Assembly: GCF_900105905.1 (NCBI RefSeq)
Contig: NZ_FNSV01000005.1
Span: 8,993,811-9,057,810, forward strand
Reading direction: 5' to 3'
Length of the DNA stretch: 64,000 nucleotides
DNA from: Rhodococcus koreensis
GTDB taxonomy: Bacteria; Actinomycetota; Actinomycetes; Mycobacteriales; Mycobacteriaceae
The notes below the pieces were generated by a model. It made no database searches. It was not told the origin of the DNA and saw nothing but the letters and a program-made list of their open reading frames with translations. Shown here in pieces: positions 34,546 through 43,432 of the stretch. Made by a program: the position numbers and the translations under genes. Every line of letters begins with the position of its first letter. Within the stretch, counting starts at the first letter, position 1.

Positions 34546-35310
34546 ATGACCATTCACGACCCCAGCCTGCGGGCTGCGCTGAAAACGTTGAAGCTGACCG
34601 GGATGCTCGACACGCTCGATGCCCGGCTCGCCCAGACCCGGGACGGGCAGCTTGGGCACCTCGAATTCCTCCAAGTGCTGTGTGAGGACGAGATCGCCCG
34701 CCGTGAGACCGCGGCGCTGGCCCGCCGGCTGCGGCGGGCGAGGTTCGAGCAACGGGCCACGTTCGAGGACTTCGATTTCACCGCGAATCCGAAACTCCCG
34801 GCGGCGATGCTGCGGGATCTGGCCGCGCTGCGCTGGCTCGACGCCGGCGAGTCGGTCATTCTCTACGGACCCGTTGGAGTAGGCAAAACCCATGTGGCAC
34901 AAGCTCTTGGGCATCATGTCGCCCGCCGTGGTGGGGACGTGCGGTTCGTCAAGTGCTCCCGCATGCTCGCCGATCTCGCCGGCGGCCATGCCGACCGCAC
35001 CATCGGTCAGCGGATGCGGGAATACACCCGGCCGCTGGTGTTGATTATCGATGATTTCGCGATGCGTGAGCACACCACTACCCAGTCCGATGACCTCTAC
35101 GATCTGGTTTCCGATCGTGCGATCGCCGGCAAACCTCTGATTCTGACGAGCAACCGCGCCCCGAAGGACTGGTATCCGCTGTTCCCGAACCCGGTCGTCG
35201 CCGAGTCCCTCCTCGACCGGCTGATCAACACCAGCCATCAAACCCTGATGGACGGACCGTCCTACCGACCCCGCAAACGACCCGGACACCGCACCGCCAG
35301 CGCAACTTGA
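34546..35310 (+). CDS. istB: IS21-family helper ATPase IstB
   Basis: A 254-residue AAA+ ATPase related to DnaC that helps IstA choose and join target DNA. Walker A is ILYGPVGVGKTHVAQAL (near residue 105) and Walker B is PLVLIIDDFAMRE. The sensor-type stretch KPLILTSNRAPKDW follows. The ATG at 34546 lies 62 bases after istA, preceded by AGGAA. It is intact, so the element is potentially active. Confidence 0.93.
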   Translation: MTIHDPSLRAALKTLKLTGMLDTLDARLAQTRDGQLGHLEFLQVLCEDEIARRETAALARRLRRARFEQRATFEDFDFTANPKLPAAMLRDLAALRWLDAGESVILYGPVGVGKTHVAQALGHHVARRGGDVRFVKCSRMLADLAGGHADRTIGQRMREYTRPLVLIIDDFAMREHTTTQSDDLYDLVSDRAIAGKPLILTSNRAPKDWYPLFPNPVVAESLLDRLINTSHQTLMDGPSYRPRKRPGHRTASAT

Positions 35311-35358
35311 TCCGCACCCCGTCCGCTCGGGTTACCCTCGACTCAGCACGCCCGAGCA

Positions 35359-35401
35359 TGGGGAATTACGTGACGGAGACCCCTGGGGAATTACGTGACG
35401 G
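35359..35401 (-). repeat. Right-end repeats of the IS21 element
   Basis: Two copies of TGGGGAATTACGTGACGG, inverted relative to the left-end set. Confidence 0.85.
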
Positions 35402-35414
35402 TCGACACGGATGC

Positions 35415-35600
35415 TCATGAACCCTCCAGACCGTGCCCTGAGACCCGACGGATAGTCAGCAGGCCATACATCGTAGAAGATGCTGGGGCGTTCAGTTCGG
35501 TGTCCGCCATCAAACCCAGATCCATCCGAAAGGACCCGGTTCCTCCTTCCGTACACGGCGCACCCCCCGACTCGTCGATGTCGAGGAGTATCGATTCCAT
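35415..35600 (-). CDS. Short hypothetical frame next to the IS21 element
   Basis: A 61-residue frame, MESILLDIDESGGAPCTEGG to IRRVSGHGLEGS, ending 14 bases from the IS end. It has no recognised family and no strong start signal. It may be the C-terminal part of a gene whose context was destroyed by the insertion, upstream of the hypothetical gene now at 32086. Confidence 0.3.
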   Translation of the reverse strand: MESILLDIDESGGAPCTEGGTGSFRMDLGLMADTELNAPASSTMYGLLTIRRVSGHGLEGS

Positions 35601-35754
35601 CAGGGTAGGCGCACTCGGCCACAGCCGTGGCCGGCCTGATCATCGCGCTGCTCGCGCTCCTGATACCGAGGGAACGACCGACGACGGCGATGCGATCCGC
35701 GTGTCTGACCCGGGGCATTGCGCGGCGACCACCACCACACCTGGTTGACCCCCC

Positions 35755-35950
35755 GACTGATTCGGCCGGCACCCAGCTGACTGTGTCGAGTCCGAAGAAG
35801 GCCCTCGCGGGTGTGTTACTGAAGCCGTCGTCCGCGACCGAACTCGAGCAGGCGGGAGTGGTGACTCTGGACGGCGACGCCGGCGCTCTGTCTGCGCTCG
35901 CTGCGGTGCTCGACGACTTCGATCCGAGCTTTCCCATCGTCACACCCTGA
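35755..35950 (+). pseudogene. 3' remnant of an alkylsulfatase-type gene (C-terminal SCP2-like domain)
   Basis: The last ~60 codons read AGTQLTVSSPKKALAGVLLK, then ELEQAGVVTLDGDAGALSAL and VLDDFDPSFPIVTP before a stop. This is the pattern of the C-terminal sterol-carrier-like domain of alkyl/aryl sulfatases (metallo-beta-lactamase fold). Nothing upstream encodes the catalytic domain, so only the tail survives. The deletion probably accompanied IS21 activity. Confidence 0.55.
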
Positions 35951-36032
35951 CCGACCCACTCCACGGCTCGTCCCTGCCTCCCGAGGCAGCGTTGGGCCGG
36001 ACCGAGATCCAACGAAGCCGAGGTCCGTGCAG

Positions 36033-36437
36033 TCACTCCGTTTCCCGCGGCGTCGGCTCCTCCTGCTGGTCGAGGACGCTGACGGTGACGCCGTAGGGAA
36101 GGAATCGCACCGAACGGTGGGGATCGGTGTTGTGCTTGTGCGCGCGGAGGGCATCGAGTTCGGTGGCATACACCTGCTCGACGCGGGCGACGCCCTCGCC
36201 GTCGACGGTGTAGATCGCCCACACGCCGTCGCCGGTCTCCCCGGTCGTCTCCGGCTTCGACGCGGCGCGCGGCGGCCGGGCGAAGTCCGCGAAGACGCCC
36301 GTCCACGGGATCTGGGAATCCGCCTGCTCCAGGAACCTGACGATCCGGTCCTTGACGCCCTGCAATTCCTCGCCGGCCTCACGGATCACGCGGTCGAGAT
36401 CGTCGGGGTCGAAGCCGAACGGCTTGTTGTCGCCCAT
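36033..36437 (-). CDS. Hypothetical protein (134 residues)
   Basis: A soluble acidic protein starting MGDNKPFGFDPDDLDRVIRE, with a helical N-terminus (GEELQGVKDRIVRFLEQADS) and a later beta-type part (VWAIYTVDGEGVARVEQVY, FLPYGVTVSVLD). AGGAGA precedes the ATG at 36437. No family is recognised. It follows the amidohydrolase gene on the same strand by about 115 bases and may belong to its transcription unit. Confidence 0.6.
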   Translation of the reverse strand: MGDNKPFGFDPDDLDRVIREAGEELQGVKDRIVRFLEQADSQIPWTGVFADFARPPRAASKPETTGETGDGVWAIYTVDGEGVARVEQVYATELDALRAHKHNTDPHRSVRFLPYGVTVSVLDQQEEPTPRETE

Positions 36438-36552
36438 CACTGTCTCCTGACTTCGGCGGGACAACTCCAGTGTGGTCGCGGATGCCGATCGGCGCCACGA
36501 GGGCCGCCGATCGGCATCCGGACCACAGGGTATCGCCGCCTGCCGCGGGACG

Positions 36553-38211
36553 TCAGGCGTCCGGTGCCGTGTAGACGCGGTCGCCACCCACATAGGTCAG
36601 GACGGCCCGGGTCTCCGCGATCATGTCGGCGGGTCCGGTGAACGGATCCCGGTCGAGGACCACGAGATCGGCGAGCTTGCCCACCTCGATGCTTCCCGTG
36701 TCGTCGAGGTGGTTCACGTGCGCGGACCCGGCGGTGTAGGCGGTGAGTGCGGACGTGAGGTCGATCCGTTGCTTCGGCAGGAACACGGGGCGTCCCTGCC
36801 CGTTCAGGCCCGGCAGTGTGCGATTGACCGCGACGTGGATCCCGTGGAGCGGGTCGGCACTGCTGACCGGCCAGTCGCTGCCGGCCGCCAGCGTCGCACC
36901 CGAGCGCAACAAGGAACCGAACGGATACTGCCGCCGGGTGCGTTCGTCCCCGAGGAAGGGGATGGTGAGCTCGTCCATCTGCGGTTCGTGGGCTGCCCAC
37001 AGTGGTTGCATGTTGGCGGTGACACCGAGCGCGCGGAACCGGGGGATGTCCTCGGGGTCCACGACCTGCAGGTGGGCGAGGTGCGGGCGGGTGTCGCGGA
37101 ATCCGTTGGCAGTCCGGGCGGCCTCGACCGCGTCGAGCGCGTCCCGCACGGCCCGGTCGCCGAGCGCATGGAAATGCACCTGAAATCCGAGGGCGTCGAG
37201 TTCGGTGACGTAGCCTCGCAGTTTCTCCGGGTCGACGAAGCTGGTGCCGGAATGTGTGGTCGCGCAGCCGCATCCATCCAGATACGGGGAGATCATCGCC
37301 GCGGTGCGGGATTCGGCGACACCGTCGAGCATGATCTTCACGGTGTCGGCGCGCATCCGCCCGACGCGGAGACGAGCACGTCGCCGGAGCAGGTCGGGGA
37401 TTTGCTCGGAGCCCCGATCGCGATCCCACCACAAGGCACCCGCCACCCGAGCGGTGAGGGACCCGTCGTCGCTGGCCGCGGTCAGGTAGGCATCCGAGAC
37501 ATCGGAGATACCGGACGTGTCACCGAGCAGCGCGTCCTGCCAGGCGGTGATGCCGAGCGAATGCAGATGCTGCTGGGCGTGGAGCAATGCGTCGAGCCGA
37601 TCGTCGGGGGTGTGCTGCGGGGTGTGGCAGCCGACCAGCTCCATCGCGGACTCCTGGAGCATGCCGGTCGGCTCGCCGTCGGCGTCGCGTTCGATGCGCC
37701 CGCCGACGGGATCGGGAGTATCCCGGGTGATGCCGGCGATGGTCAGGGCCCTCGTGTTCACCCACGCCCCGTGGTGGTCGCGATTGGGCAGGAACGCCGG
37801 CCGGTCCCGCACGACGGTGTCGAGGTATTGCGCAGTGGGTGTGCCTCCGTCGAACGCCTCCATCGACCACCCGCCGCCCACGATCCACGGCAGTTCCGGG
37901 TGTGCGTCGGCATAGCTGCGGACGGCAGCGAGGGTGGAACCGGCATCGCTGGTGCCGGTGAGGTTGCAGCGGGCGTACTCGAGGCCCGCCACCACCGGAT
38001 GGATGTGCGCGTCCTGGAATCCGGGCAGCAGGAGCCTGCCGGTGAGGTCGACGACCTCGGTGCGGGCGCCGATCAGCTCCCGGACCTCGTCGTGGCCGAC
38101 GGCCGATATCCGGCCCCCGGTAACGGCGACCGTCGTGGCTCGGCGGCGCGCCGGGTCCAGGGTGGCAATCGATCCGCCCGTGAAGACCAGATCTGCGGGT
38201 AGTGCTGACAT
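36553..38211 (-). CDS. YtcJ-type metal-dependent amidohydrolase
   Basis: A 552-residue amidohydrolase (Amidohydro_3 group). The metal site motif LPGFQDAHIHPVVAGLEYAR (HxH) follows the N-terminal beta-sandwich, and later ligands lie in FQVHFHALGDRAVRDALD and RPHLAHLQVVDPED, with GSDWPVSSADPLHGI carrying the final Asp. ATG at 38211 has GGAGAT upstream. It is 60 bases behind an APC permease gene on the same strand, with a TetR gene divergent from that, which suggests uptake and hydrolysis of an N-containing compound. The substrate is unknown. Confidence 0.85.
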   Translation of the reverse strand: MSALPADLVFTGGSIATLDPARRRATTVAVTGGRISAVGHDEVRELIGARTEVVDLTGRLLLPGFQDAHIHPVVAGLEYARCNLTGTSDAGSTLAAVRSYADAHPELPWIVGGGWSMEAFDGGTPTAQYLDTVVRDRPAFLPNRDHHGAWVNTRALTIAGITRDTPDPVGGRIERDADGEPTGMLQESAMELVGCHTPQHTPDDRLDALLHAQQHLHSLGITAWQDALLGDTSGISDVSDAYLTAASDDGSLTARVAGALWWDRDRGSEQIPDLLRRRARLRVGRMRADTVKIMLDGVAESRTAAMISPYLDGCGCATTHSGTSFVDPEKLRGYVTELDALGFQVHFHALGDRAVRDALDAVEAARTANGFRDTRPHLAHLQVVDPEDIPRFRALGVTANMQPLWAAHEPQMDELTIPFLGDERTRRQYPFGSLLRSGATLAAGSDWPVSSADPLHGIHVAVNRTLPGLNGQGRPVFLPKQRIDLTSALTAYTAGSAHVNHLDDTGSIEVGKLADLVVLDRDPFTGPADMIAETRAVLTYVGGDRVYTAPDA

Positions 38212-38271
38212 CGAGAATCTCCTGTCGAGAATTGCTTTCGTCGGTATTCGGATCACGCGGTGGTGCGTTGA

Positions 38272-39807
38272 TCAGGACTGGGTGGTGACGGCGACCTCGG
38301 AGGGTGTACCTCCGGCGAGCAGGTTCGCGTCGTCGGCGTCGGTTCCGCGGCCGGTGACGAAATAGGGCGAGCGGCGGACCCATTTCGCGTGCGCGGCCAC
38401 CATCAGTCCGGAGATCACGACGAGAACCGGGAACAGCAGCTGAAACCATCCGTTGGTCGCGCTGACTTCGAGATGATCGGCCGAGGTGTAGAAAATCCAG
38501 CCCAGATATCCGCCGAGCGTCAGTAACACCAGAGCGCTGAGCGCGGGAAACACGACCGCGCGCAATCCTTCCCACGGATGTACCCGCAGGAGTCCGCGGA
38601 ACCGCACAGCGGCCGCGAGTGCCGTCAAGCCGTACCAGAGTGCGACCACCAGTCCGATCGAACTGATGCCTGCACCGAGAAGATCGCTCAGCTTGGGGAT
38701 GACCGTGGCCAGTAGCGCGACCACGGCGGAGATGCCGCCGAGCAGCACGGTACCGGCTGCGGGGGTTCCGTAACGGGAATGGATCCGGGTCCACACCGGG
38801 CCGAGTGTGCGGTCCCTGCCCATCGCGAACAATCCACGTGCACTGGGGATCACGGTGGCCTGGAGTGAAGCGACGACGGAGAACATCAGCGCCACCACGG
38901 GGAGCGCTGCCAGCGGCTGATCGGCGAGCGTCTCGCCGAGATACGCGAGCCCGACTGTCCCGTTGTCCGCGAGTTCCGCGGGGGTGAGGACGCGCTGGAA
39001 GGCCACGGCTCCGAGCAGGAACAAGCCGAGGACCATGAAGACGGTGATCACGCCGGCGCGGGACGCGTCGCGCGAATCGCGCACCTCCTCGCTCACGCTG
39101 AACGCCGCTTCGAAACCCCAGTAGAAGAAGACCGCGATCACCATGCCCTGAGCCAGCACGGCGAACGACGGAATCGCGAAGGGGTTGAACCAGGAGAGTG
39201 AGAACGGCTGGCTCCCGGCGAACAGCCCGTACGCGCAGAAACCGATCAACACGACGTACTCGAAGACGAGGAGGTACTTCTGCAGTCGTGCCGCCACCGC
39301 GACGCCGCGGACGGCGGTGAACGTCACCGCTCCCAGAATGGTGAGTCCCAGCAGCGTCGACTGCAGTGTGGAATCGGGATCGATCGGGAGTCCGGCGACA
39401 CTGTGCACGCCGGCCATGCCGCCGAGCTGCAGGATCGCCGACCCGGCGATGGCGGTGGTGTAGGCCATGAACACGACGACGGCGACGATGGCCATCCAGC
39501 CGGTGAGGAAGCCCAGCCACGGACTGAGGCTGCGGCCCACCCAGACGTAGCTGTTGCCGCAATTGGGTTCGACCCGGTTGAGCCGGGCATATCCGCTGGC
39601 AATTCCCAGAATGGGGACGAAGGCCAGCAACAGCACCACCGGCATCTGGAGCCCGACCACGGCGGCGACGACTCCCAATCCGACACCGATGCTGGTCGTC
39701 GCCGCGGTACTCGAGGCGGCGATCGCAATGCCGTCCATGACACCGAGGGATTTGCGGAAGGCCGTCGCCCTGGGCGCGCCGGCCGCGCCGTCGTTCACTG
39801 TTGCCAT
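38272..39807 (-). CDS. APC-superfamily amino acid/amine permease
   Basis: A 511-residue transporter with about 12-14 membrane spans. The N-terminus (FRKSLGVMDGIAIAASSTAA), RVEPNCGNSYVWVGRSLSPW after helix 2 and FYWGFEAAFSVSEEVRDS near helix 6 are typical APC landmarks. The C-terminus is soluble. ATG at 39807. It is the first gene of the permease-amidohydrolase unit and is divergent from a TetR regulator; the pair probably imports the amidohydrolase substrate. Confidence 0.87.
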   Translation of the reverse strand: MATVNDGAAGAPRATAFRKSLGVMDGIAIAASSTAATTSIGVGLGVVAAVVGLQMPVVLLLAFVPILGIASGYARLNRVEPNCGNSYVWVGRSLSPWLGFLTGWMAIVAVVVFMAYTTAIAGSAILQLGGMAGVHSVAGLPIDPDSTLQSTLLGLTILGAVTFTAVRGVAVAARLQKYLLVFEYVVLIGFCAYGLFAGSQPFSLSWFNPFAIPSFAVLAQGMVIAVFFYWGFEAAFSVSEEVRDSRDASRAGVITVFMVLGLFLLGAVAFQRVLTPAELADNGTVGLAYLGETLADQPLAALPVVALMFSVVASLQATVIPSARGLFAMGRDRTLGPVWTRIHSRYGTPAAGTVLLGGISAVVALLATVIPKLSDLLGAGISSIGLVVALWYGLTALAAAVRFRGLLRVHPWEGLRAVVFPALSALVLLTLGGYLGWIFYTSADHLEVSATNGWFQLLFPVLVVISGLMVAAHAKWVRRSPYFVTGRGTDADDANLLAGGTPSEVAVTTQS

Positions 39808-39907
39808 CTGCGTCGCTTTCGCTCGAAGGGTGGGATGGGTGCGATGCCACGCGCCGATCCGGACTTGTCATGCCCGGTGCCTGGGCTTTCGCTCCCTGCC
39901 TGTGACA

Positions 39908-39947
39908 TGCAACACTGTCGGTGTCGACATGGTCAACGGTGTTGGCA
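39908..39947. promoter_or_regulatory. Candidate TetR operator between permease and regulator
   Basis: TGCAACAC (39908-39915) and GTGTTGGCA (39939-39947) form a spaced inverted repeat, with GTGTCGACAT between them. It ends just before a CATAAG -10-like hexamer at 39946-39951 whose spacing fits transcription from the GTG at 39958. Confidence 0.4.
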
Positions 39948-39957
39948 TAAGGCAGGT

Positions 39958-40707
39958 GTGAGGGAAGGAGCCCCGGAATTGGCGAAGCAGATGGTCTCGG
40001 ACTCGCCCAGGAGGAGGCGCAGGCCGACGAAACAGGGTGTGGTTCTCTCGGAGCAGGCGATCATCGAGACGGCGCTGCGATTGCTGCGGCATCACGGCAG
40101 CGCAGGGTTGTCCGCCCGCCGTCTCGGGGCTGCGCTGGGGGCCGACCCGAGCACCCTGTACCGCTACTTTCGCGGCATCGACGACCTGACGTTGGCGATC
40201 GCCGACGAGCTGATCGGCCGGTCGTTTCACGGGTGGGAACCCACGGGGGACTGGTGGCGGGACCTGTACGCACTCGGAATACGTTCGCATGCGGCGTATC
40301 TGGACCACCCGCAGGCGGCAGTCCTGTCGGCCAGCAGAGTCAGCGGCCGCGCCTCCGAGCAAGCCGCAGTCGACACGATTCTCGGAATACTGCGTGAGGC
40401 GGGCTTTCCCGACGGTACAGCCGTCCGCCTCTATCGCGCGTTCGTGGATCAGATGCTGGCGTTCGCCGCACTCGACGGCGCCGAACTCGCGCTACCCGAC
40501 GACGTCCGCGAGTCCGACCGGGAACTGTGGCGATCGTCCTACACCCAACTGCCTGCTGAGACCCACCCGAACATCGCGGCGACCGCGGGACTTCTGGTGG
40601 AACTCTCCGACCGCAGCGCGTATCCCGACGCGCTCGAACTGTTCCTCGACGGCGCACGCGCCCTGCTTCAGCGACTCGACGCGGCGCGGCGCCCGGAGGG
40701 CGCATGA
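39958..40707 (+). CDS. TetR-family regulator of the permease/amidohydrolase unit
   Basis: A protein of about 249 residues. After a basic N-terminus (SPRRRRRPTKQGVVL) comes the HTH: EQAIIETALRLLRHHGSAG, LSARRLGAALGADPSTLYRY and FRGIDDLTLAIADEL. The longer C-terminal domain resembles TetR C-terminal (TetR_C) repressors. GTG at 39958 may be a leaderless start; TTG at 39979 after GGAG and ATG at 39991 are alternatives. By position it controls the divergent permease gene. Confidence 0.82.
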   Translation: MREGAPELAKQMVSDSPRRRRRPTKQGVVLSEQAIIETALRLLRHHGSAGLSARRLGAALGADPSTLYRYFRGIDDLTLAIADELIGRSFHGWEPTGDWWRDLYALGIRSHAAYLDHPQAAVLSASRVSGRASEQAAVDTILGILREAGFPDGTAVRLYRAFVDQMLAFAALDGAELALPDDVRESDRELWRSSYTQLPAETHPNIAATAGLLVELSDRSAYPDALELFLDGARALLQRLDAARRPEGA

Positions 40708-40767
40708 TCCCGACCTTCATCGGTGACTCCAGGGTCGCGAACGTCGTCGACGACGTTCCACAGGGCC

Positions 40768-42333
40768 TCAGCCGGCGGCGAGCGGCACCAGGGTGAAGTG
40801 GCCGACTCCGCGGGCCGCCGAGAACACCTCCCACGACATCGGCCCGCCGGGACCGCGACCCTCCCCGTACCGGAGGTCGAAGGCGGGATCTACCGGCGCC
40901 AGCCGGTAATCGAAGAAGGCGTAGTTCGCGCGCAGCAGCGTTCGCGCCGGCTCGGAGGCCTCGGCGAGGCGTGGCACCAACCGGTCCTCGACCACCAACC
41001 CGCGGTCGGAGAACTCGTCGACGATCACGCATTCACAGAAGTACGCAAGCGTGCCGATCTCACCCGGAGACCGGACCGGTGCGTCCCCGACGAGCGTCCC
41101 GACCGCACGGCCGACCCGCTCGTAGTCCTGCGCGCTCGCCCAGTTACCGAAAATGGGTGGTGCCTCCCACGGAAGACCGCCCTCGACGTCGAAATACACC
41201 GCGCCGACGCCCAGCACGGCGAACGCACCGGCCAGCGCACCGGCGGCGGCGCGGTCCGTCGTGTCGCGAGCAGCCGTCCAGTGGATGCCGGCGGCGAGGA
41301 CGGCGAACATCGCCAGTGTCGTCGCGGGCGCCACGTAGTACCAGTGGTACGGCACGGTGTCGAGGACGACGTAGGCGACGTAGTAGAGGGCGCCGGACAG
41401 CCCGAGCGCGAGCACCGCTCCCGGCACTGGCACCGGCAGCGGTCGCGTCCGGTAGCGGGCGTACGAGAAGAGTGCGAGGAGAAGCAGGACGAGTCCGAGT
41501 GCTGCGGGCCCGAATGCGGCGACGGTCCGCCACGGGTTGGACTCGAAGTACATGACCGGTCCCGTGAGGTAGTTGTAGCCGCCCACGTCGGAGGCCTGGC
41601 CCTGTTTGATCAGGAAGGTGTCGGGCAGGGCCGAACCGAGGACGAGCCAGCTGAAGAGGTACCACGGCGCGGCGATCGCGGCGAAGCCCCCGAGGGCCTG
41701 CCGCACCTGGCCGCGAATCGCCGGCGACAGGGCCGCGATGACGAGAACGAACACGAGCAGGTCCAGTCGTACCAGCGCCGCCATCCCCGCGGCCGCACCG
41801 AACCACGCGGCCCGGCCGTCGAGCGCGAACCACACCATCACCGCGACCGCGGCAGGGATCAACAGCACCTCGAGCCCGACCGCCGACAACACGAACGGGT
41901 TGAACACCACCAGTGCACCGGCGAGCGCAGCCCAGAACGGTCCGAGTCCGAGTCGCCGGCCGATCCGGGCCAGCACCCACCCCAGTAGCGCGGTGACCGC
42001 GACGTTGAGCATTCCGAGTGCGAGCAGCGGATCGCCCGGGCCCCACAACCGGGTCAGGAACGTCAGCGCGCCGAGGACCAGCACGTTCAGCGGGGACGTC
42101 GACGTGTTCGCGGTCAGGCCGTGCACGATCGCCCACTCGCCGTGGACGGCCAGGTTCCGGGCAGCCGACAGGCTGATGTAGGCATCGTCGGTGAGGCTGC
42201 CGGACACGACCCAGAACAGCACGGCCGCCACCACGGCGCCGGATGCGGCGAGGATCGCCGGCGCCCGATACGAGTTCGCGACCGGCGGCGGGGTGGACCG
42301 ATCGAGCGGCGGGTTCAGCAATCCTGTAGACAC
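40768..42333 (-). CDS. GT-C-type integral membrane glycosyltransferase-like protein
   Basis: A 521-residue polytopic protein with about ten membrane spans. After the first span comes SLTDDAYISLSAARNLAVHG, a DD-containing first outer loop like that of polyprenyl-phosphate-dependent GT-C glycosyltransferases of mycolata. The C-terminal 150 residues are extracytoplasmic. The family normally builds cell-envelope glycans from decaprenyl-phospho-sugars; acceptor and donor are unknown. The GTG at 42333 lies 7 bases after TACGAT (42345-42340 on the minus strand), fitting a leaderless message. Confidence 0.68.
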   Translation of the reverse strand: MSTGLLNPPLDRSTPPPVANSYRAPAILAASGAVVAAVLFWVVSGSLTDDAYISLSAARNLAVHGEWAIVHGLTANTSTSPLNVLVLGALTFLTRLWGPGDPLLALGMLNVAVTALLGWVLARIGRRLGLGPFWAALAGALVVFNPFVLSAVGLEVLLIPAAVAVMVWFALDGRAAWFGAAAGMAALVRLDLLVFVLVIAALSPAIRGQVRQALGGFAAIAAPWYLFSWLVLGSALPDTFLIKQGQASDVGGYNYLTGPVMYFESNPWRTVAAFGPAALGLVLLLLALFSYARYRTRPLPVPVPGAVLALGLSGALYYVAYVVLDTVPYHWYYVAPATTLAMFAVLAAGIHWTAARDTTDRAAAGALAGAFAVLGVGAVYFDVEGGLPWEAPPIFGNWASAQDYERVGRAVGTLVGDAPVRSPGEIGTLAYFCECVIVDEFSDRGLVVEDRLVPRLAEASEPARTLLRANYAFFDYRLAPVDPAFDLRYGEGRGPGGPMSWEVFSAARGVGHFTLVPLAAG

Positions 42334-42543
42334 CGCGACATCGTAGAGGGCAGGCGAGAGCGCCGCGCAGCCACCGAACCCGAACGTGACGAGGTCGTGT
42401 GCGCGGTGAGTGTTTAGCGGCGCGGATTGACGGGAAATCGACGGCGCAGGGTCGGAGGCGCAACCGGTGGCACACCCGGTCCAGGTTCCGCGGGTTGAGT
42501 CCCCAGGCCGCGGGACCGCCCGCCGCCGATGGTTCCCGGCGTG

Positions 42544-42828
42544 CTATTCGCTGAATTCGCCCATCGCGGGCGACCATTCGCGGATCTGCACGTTCGCCAC
42601 CAGATTCTCCTCGGCGAACGGATCGTGCGCGAACACGCGCGCGACCGCGTCCTCGTCCTCGGCGTCGACTATGAACAGCGCACCGTGGCCGCTCGCGAGA
42701 GGCCCGCTCGAGCGCATGATCTTGCGACGGAGAAGTTCGGAGAGCCACGCACGGTGCTGTGTTCGGTGATCGTCGCGAAGGGCCGACGTCTCGGGGCTGT
42801 ACGTGTACTCCACGACGAACAGGGGCAT
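42544..42828 (-). CDS. YciI-family protein
   Basis: A 94-residue ferredoxin-like-fold protein. MPLFVVEYTYSPETSALRDD, then HRAWLSELLRRKIMRSSGPL and ALFIVDAEDEDAVARVFAHD match the YciI family, with the conserved H of the REHRxW region and the D of DPF. The biochemical role of the family is unsettled. GAGGACCC precedes the ATG. It lies 10 bases after the CBS gene, so the two are co-transcribed. Confidence 0.85.
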   Translation of the reverse strand: MPLFVVEYTYSPETSALRDDHRTQHRAWLSELLRRKIMRSSGPLASGHGALFIVDAEDEDAVARVFAHDPFAEENLVANVQIREWSPAMGEFSE

Positions 42829-42838
42829 GGGTCCTCGC

Positions 42839-43267
42839 TCAGCCGTGGTCGATGTAGGACTCGAGCTGGTCGCGTTCGGTCTGCAACTCGCCGATCCGGC
42901 TCTTCACCACGTCGCCGATGCTGACGATGCCGACCAACTGGCCGTCGACGATCACCGGCAGGTGCCGGATCCGGCGTTCGGTCATGGTCTCGGCGAGACT
43001 GTCCACGGTGTCGGTCGGCAGGCAGGCGAACACCGACGTGGTCATGATGTCCACGACCCGCGCATTCAGGATGTCGGGGCCGCGTTCGTGGATGCGGCGC
43101 ACGATGTCGCGTTCGGTGACGATCCCGACGACGGCGTCGTTCTCCGTGACCACCAGCGCTCCGACGTTGTGCCGGGCGAGTTCGCCGATCAGGGTACTGA
43201 CCGGCATATCCGGATCCACCGTCACCACGGCGGGACCCTTGTTCCGCAACACATCCGCGATTCGCAT
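42839..43267 (-). CDS. Two-CBS-domain protein
   Basis: A 142-residue protein made of a CBS pair: VRNK-type first repeat (VTVDPDMPVSTLIGELARH to VGIVTERDIVRRI) and second repeat (FACLPTDTVDSLAETMTERR to VGIVSIGDVVKSRI). CBS pairs bind adenosine nucleotides and usually regulate a partner. A short helical tail follows. ATG at 43267 is chosen; a longer frame to 43297 is less typical. It is the first gene of the CBS-YciI pair. Confidence 0.87.
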   Translation of the reverse strand: MRIADVLRNKGPAVVTVDPDMPVSTLIGELARHNVGALVVTENDAVVGIVTERDIVRRIHERGPDILNARVVDIMTTSVFACLPTDTVDSLAETMTERRIRHLPVIVDGQLVGIVSIGDVVKSRIGELQTERDQLESYIDHG

Positions 43268-43420
43268 CTGGACACCCCGATCCCTGGGCTCTCCCACTGT
43301 CCGCCGACTCGATCATAGGCAGACTTCGAGCGTATGCCAGGGCTAATGGAGGTCTTGGTTTGGTTATCCACTCGTGACCGCCCCGTCCCGCGGGCTGCGC
43401 GCGCACCCGGAGCGCGGTGT

Positions 43421-43426
43421 TAGGTT
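43421..43426 (+). promoter_or_regulatory. -10 box for leaderless response regulator gene
   Basis: TAGGTT is followed by six bases and the GTG at 43433. Confidence 0.45.
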
Positions 43427-43432
43427 GGCGCT

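Larger units (their letters stand above)
32765..35401 (+). mobile_element. IS21-family insertion sequence, about 2.6 kb
   Basis: The element carries istA and istB in the usual order and multiple terminal repeats. On the left are three copies of a unit containing GTAATTCCCCA (32765-32782, 32796-32815, 32819-32838); on the right two inverted copies (35359-35376, 35383-35401). Multiple end repeats are the transposase-binding sites of IS21 elements. Exact ends are uncertain by a few bases and no clear target duplication could be read. Confidence 0.85.
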
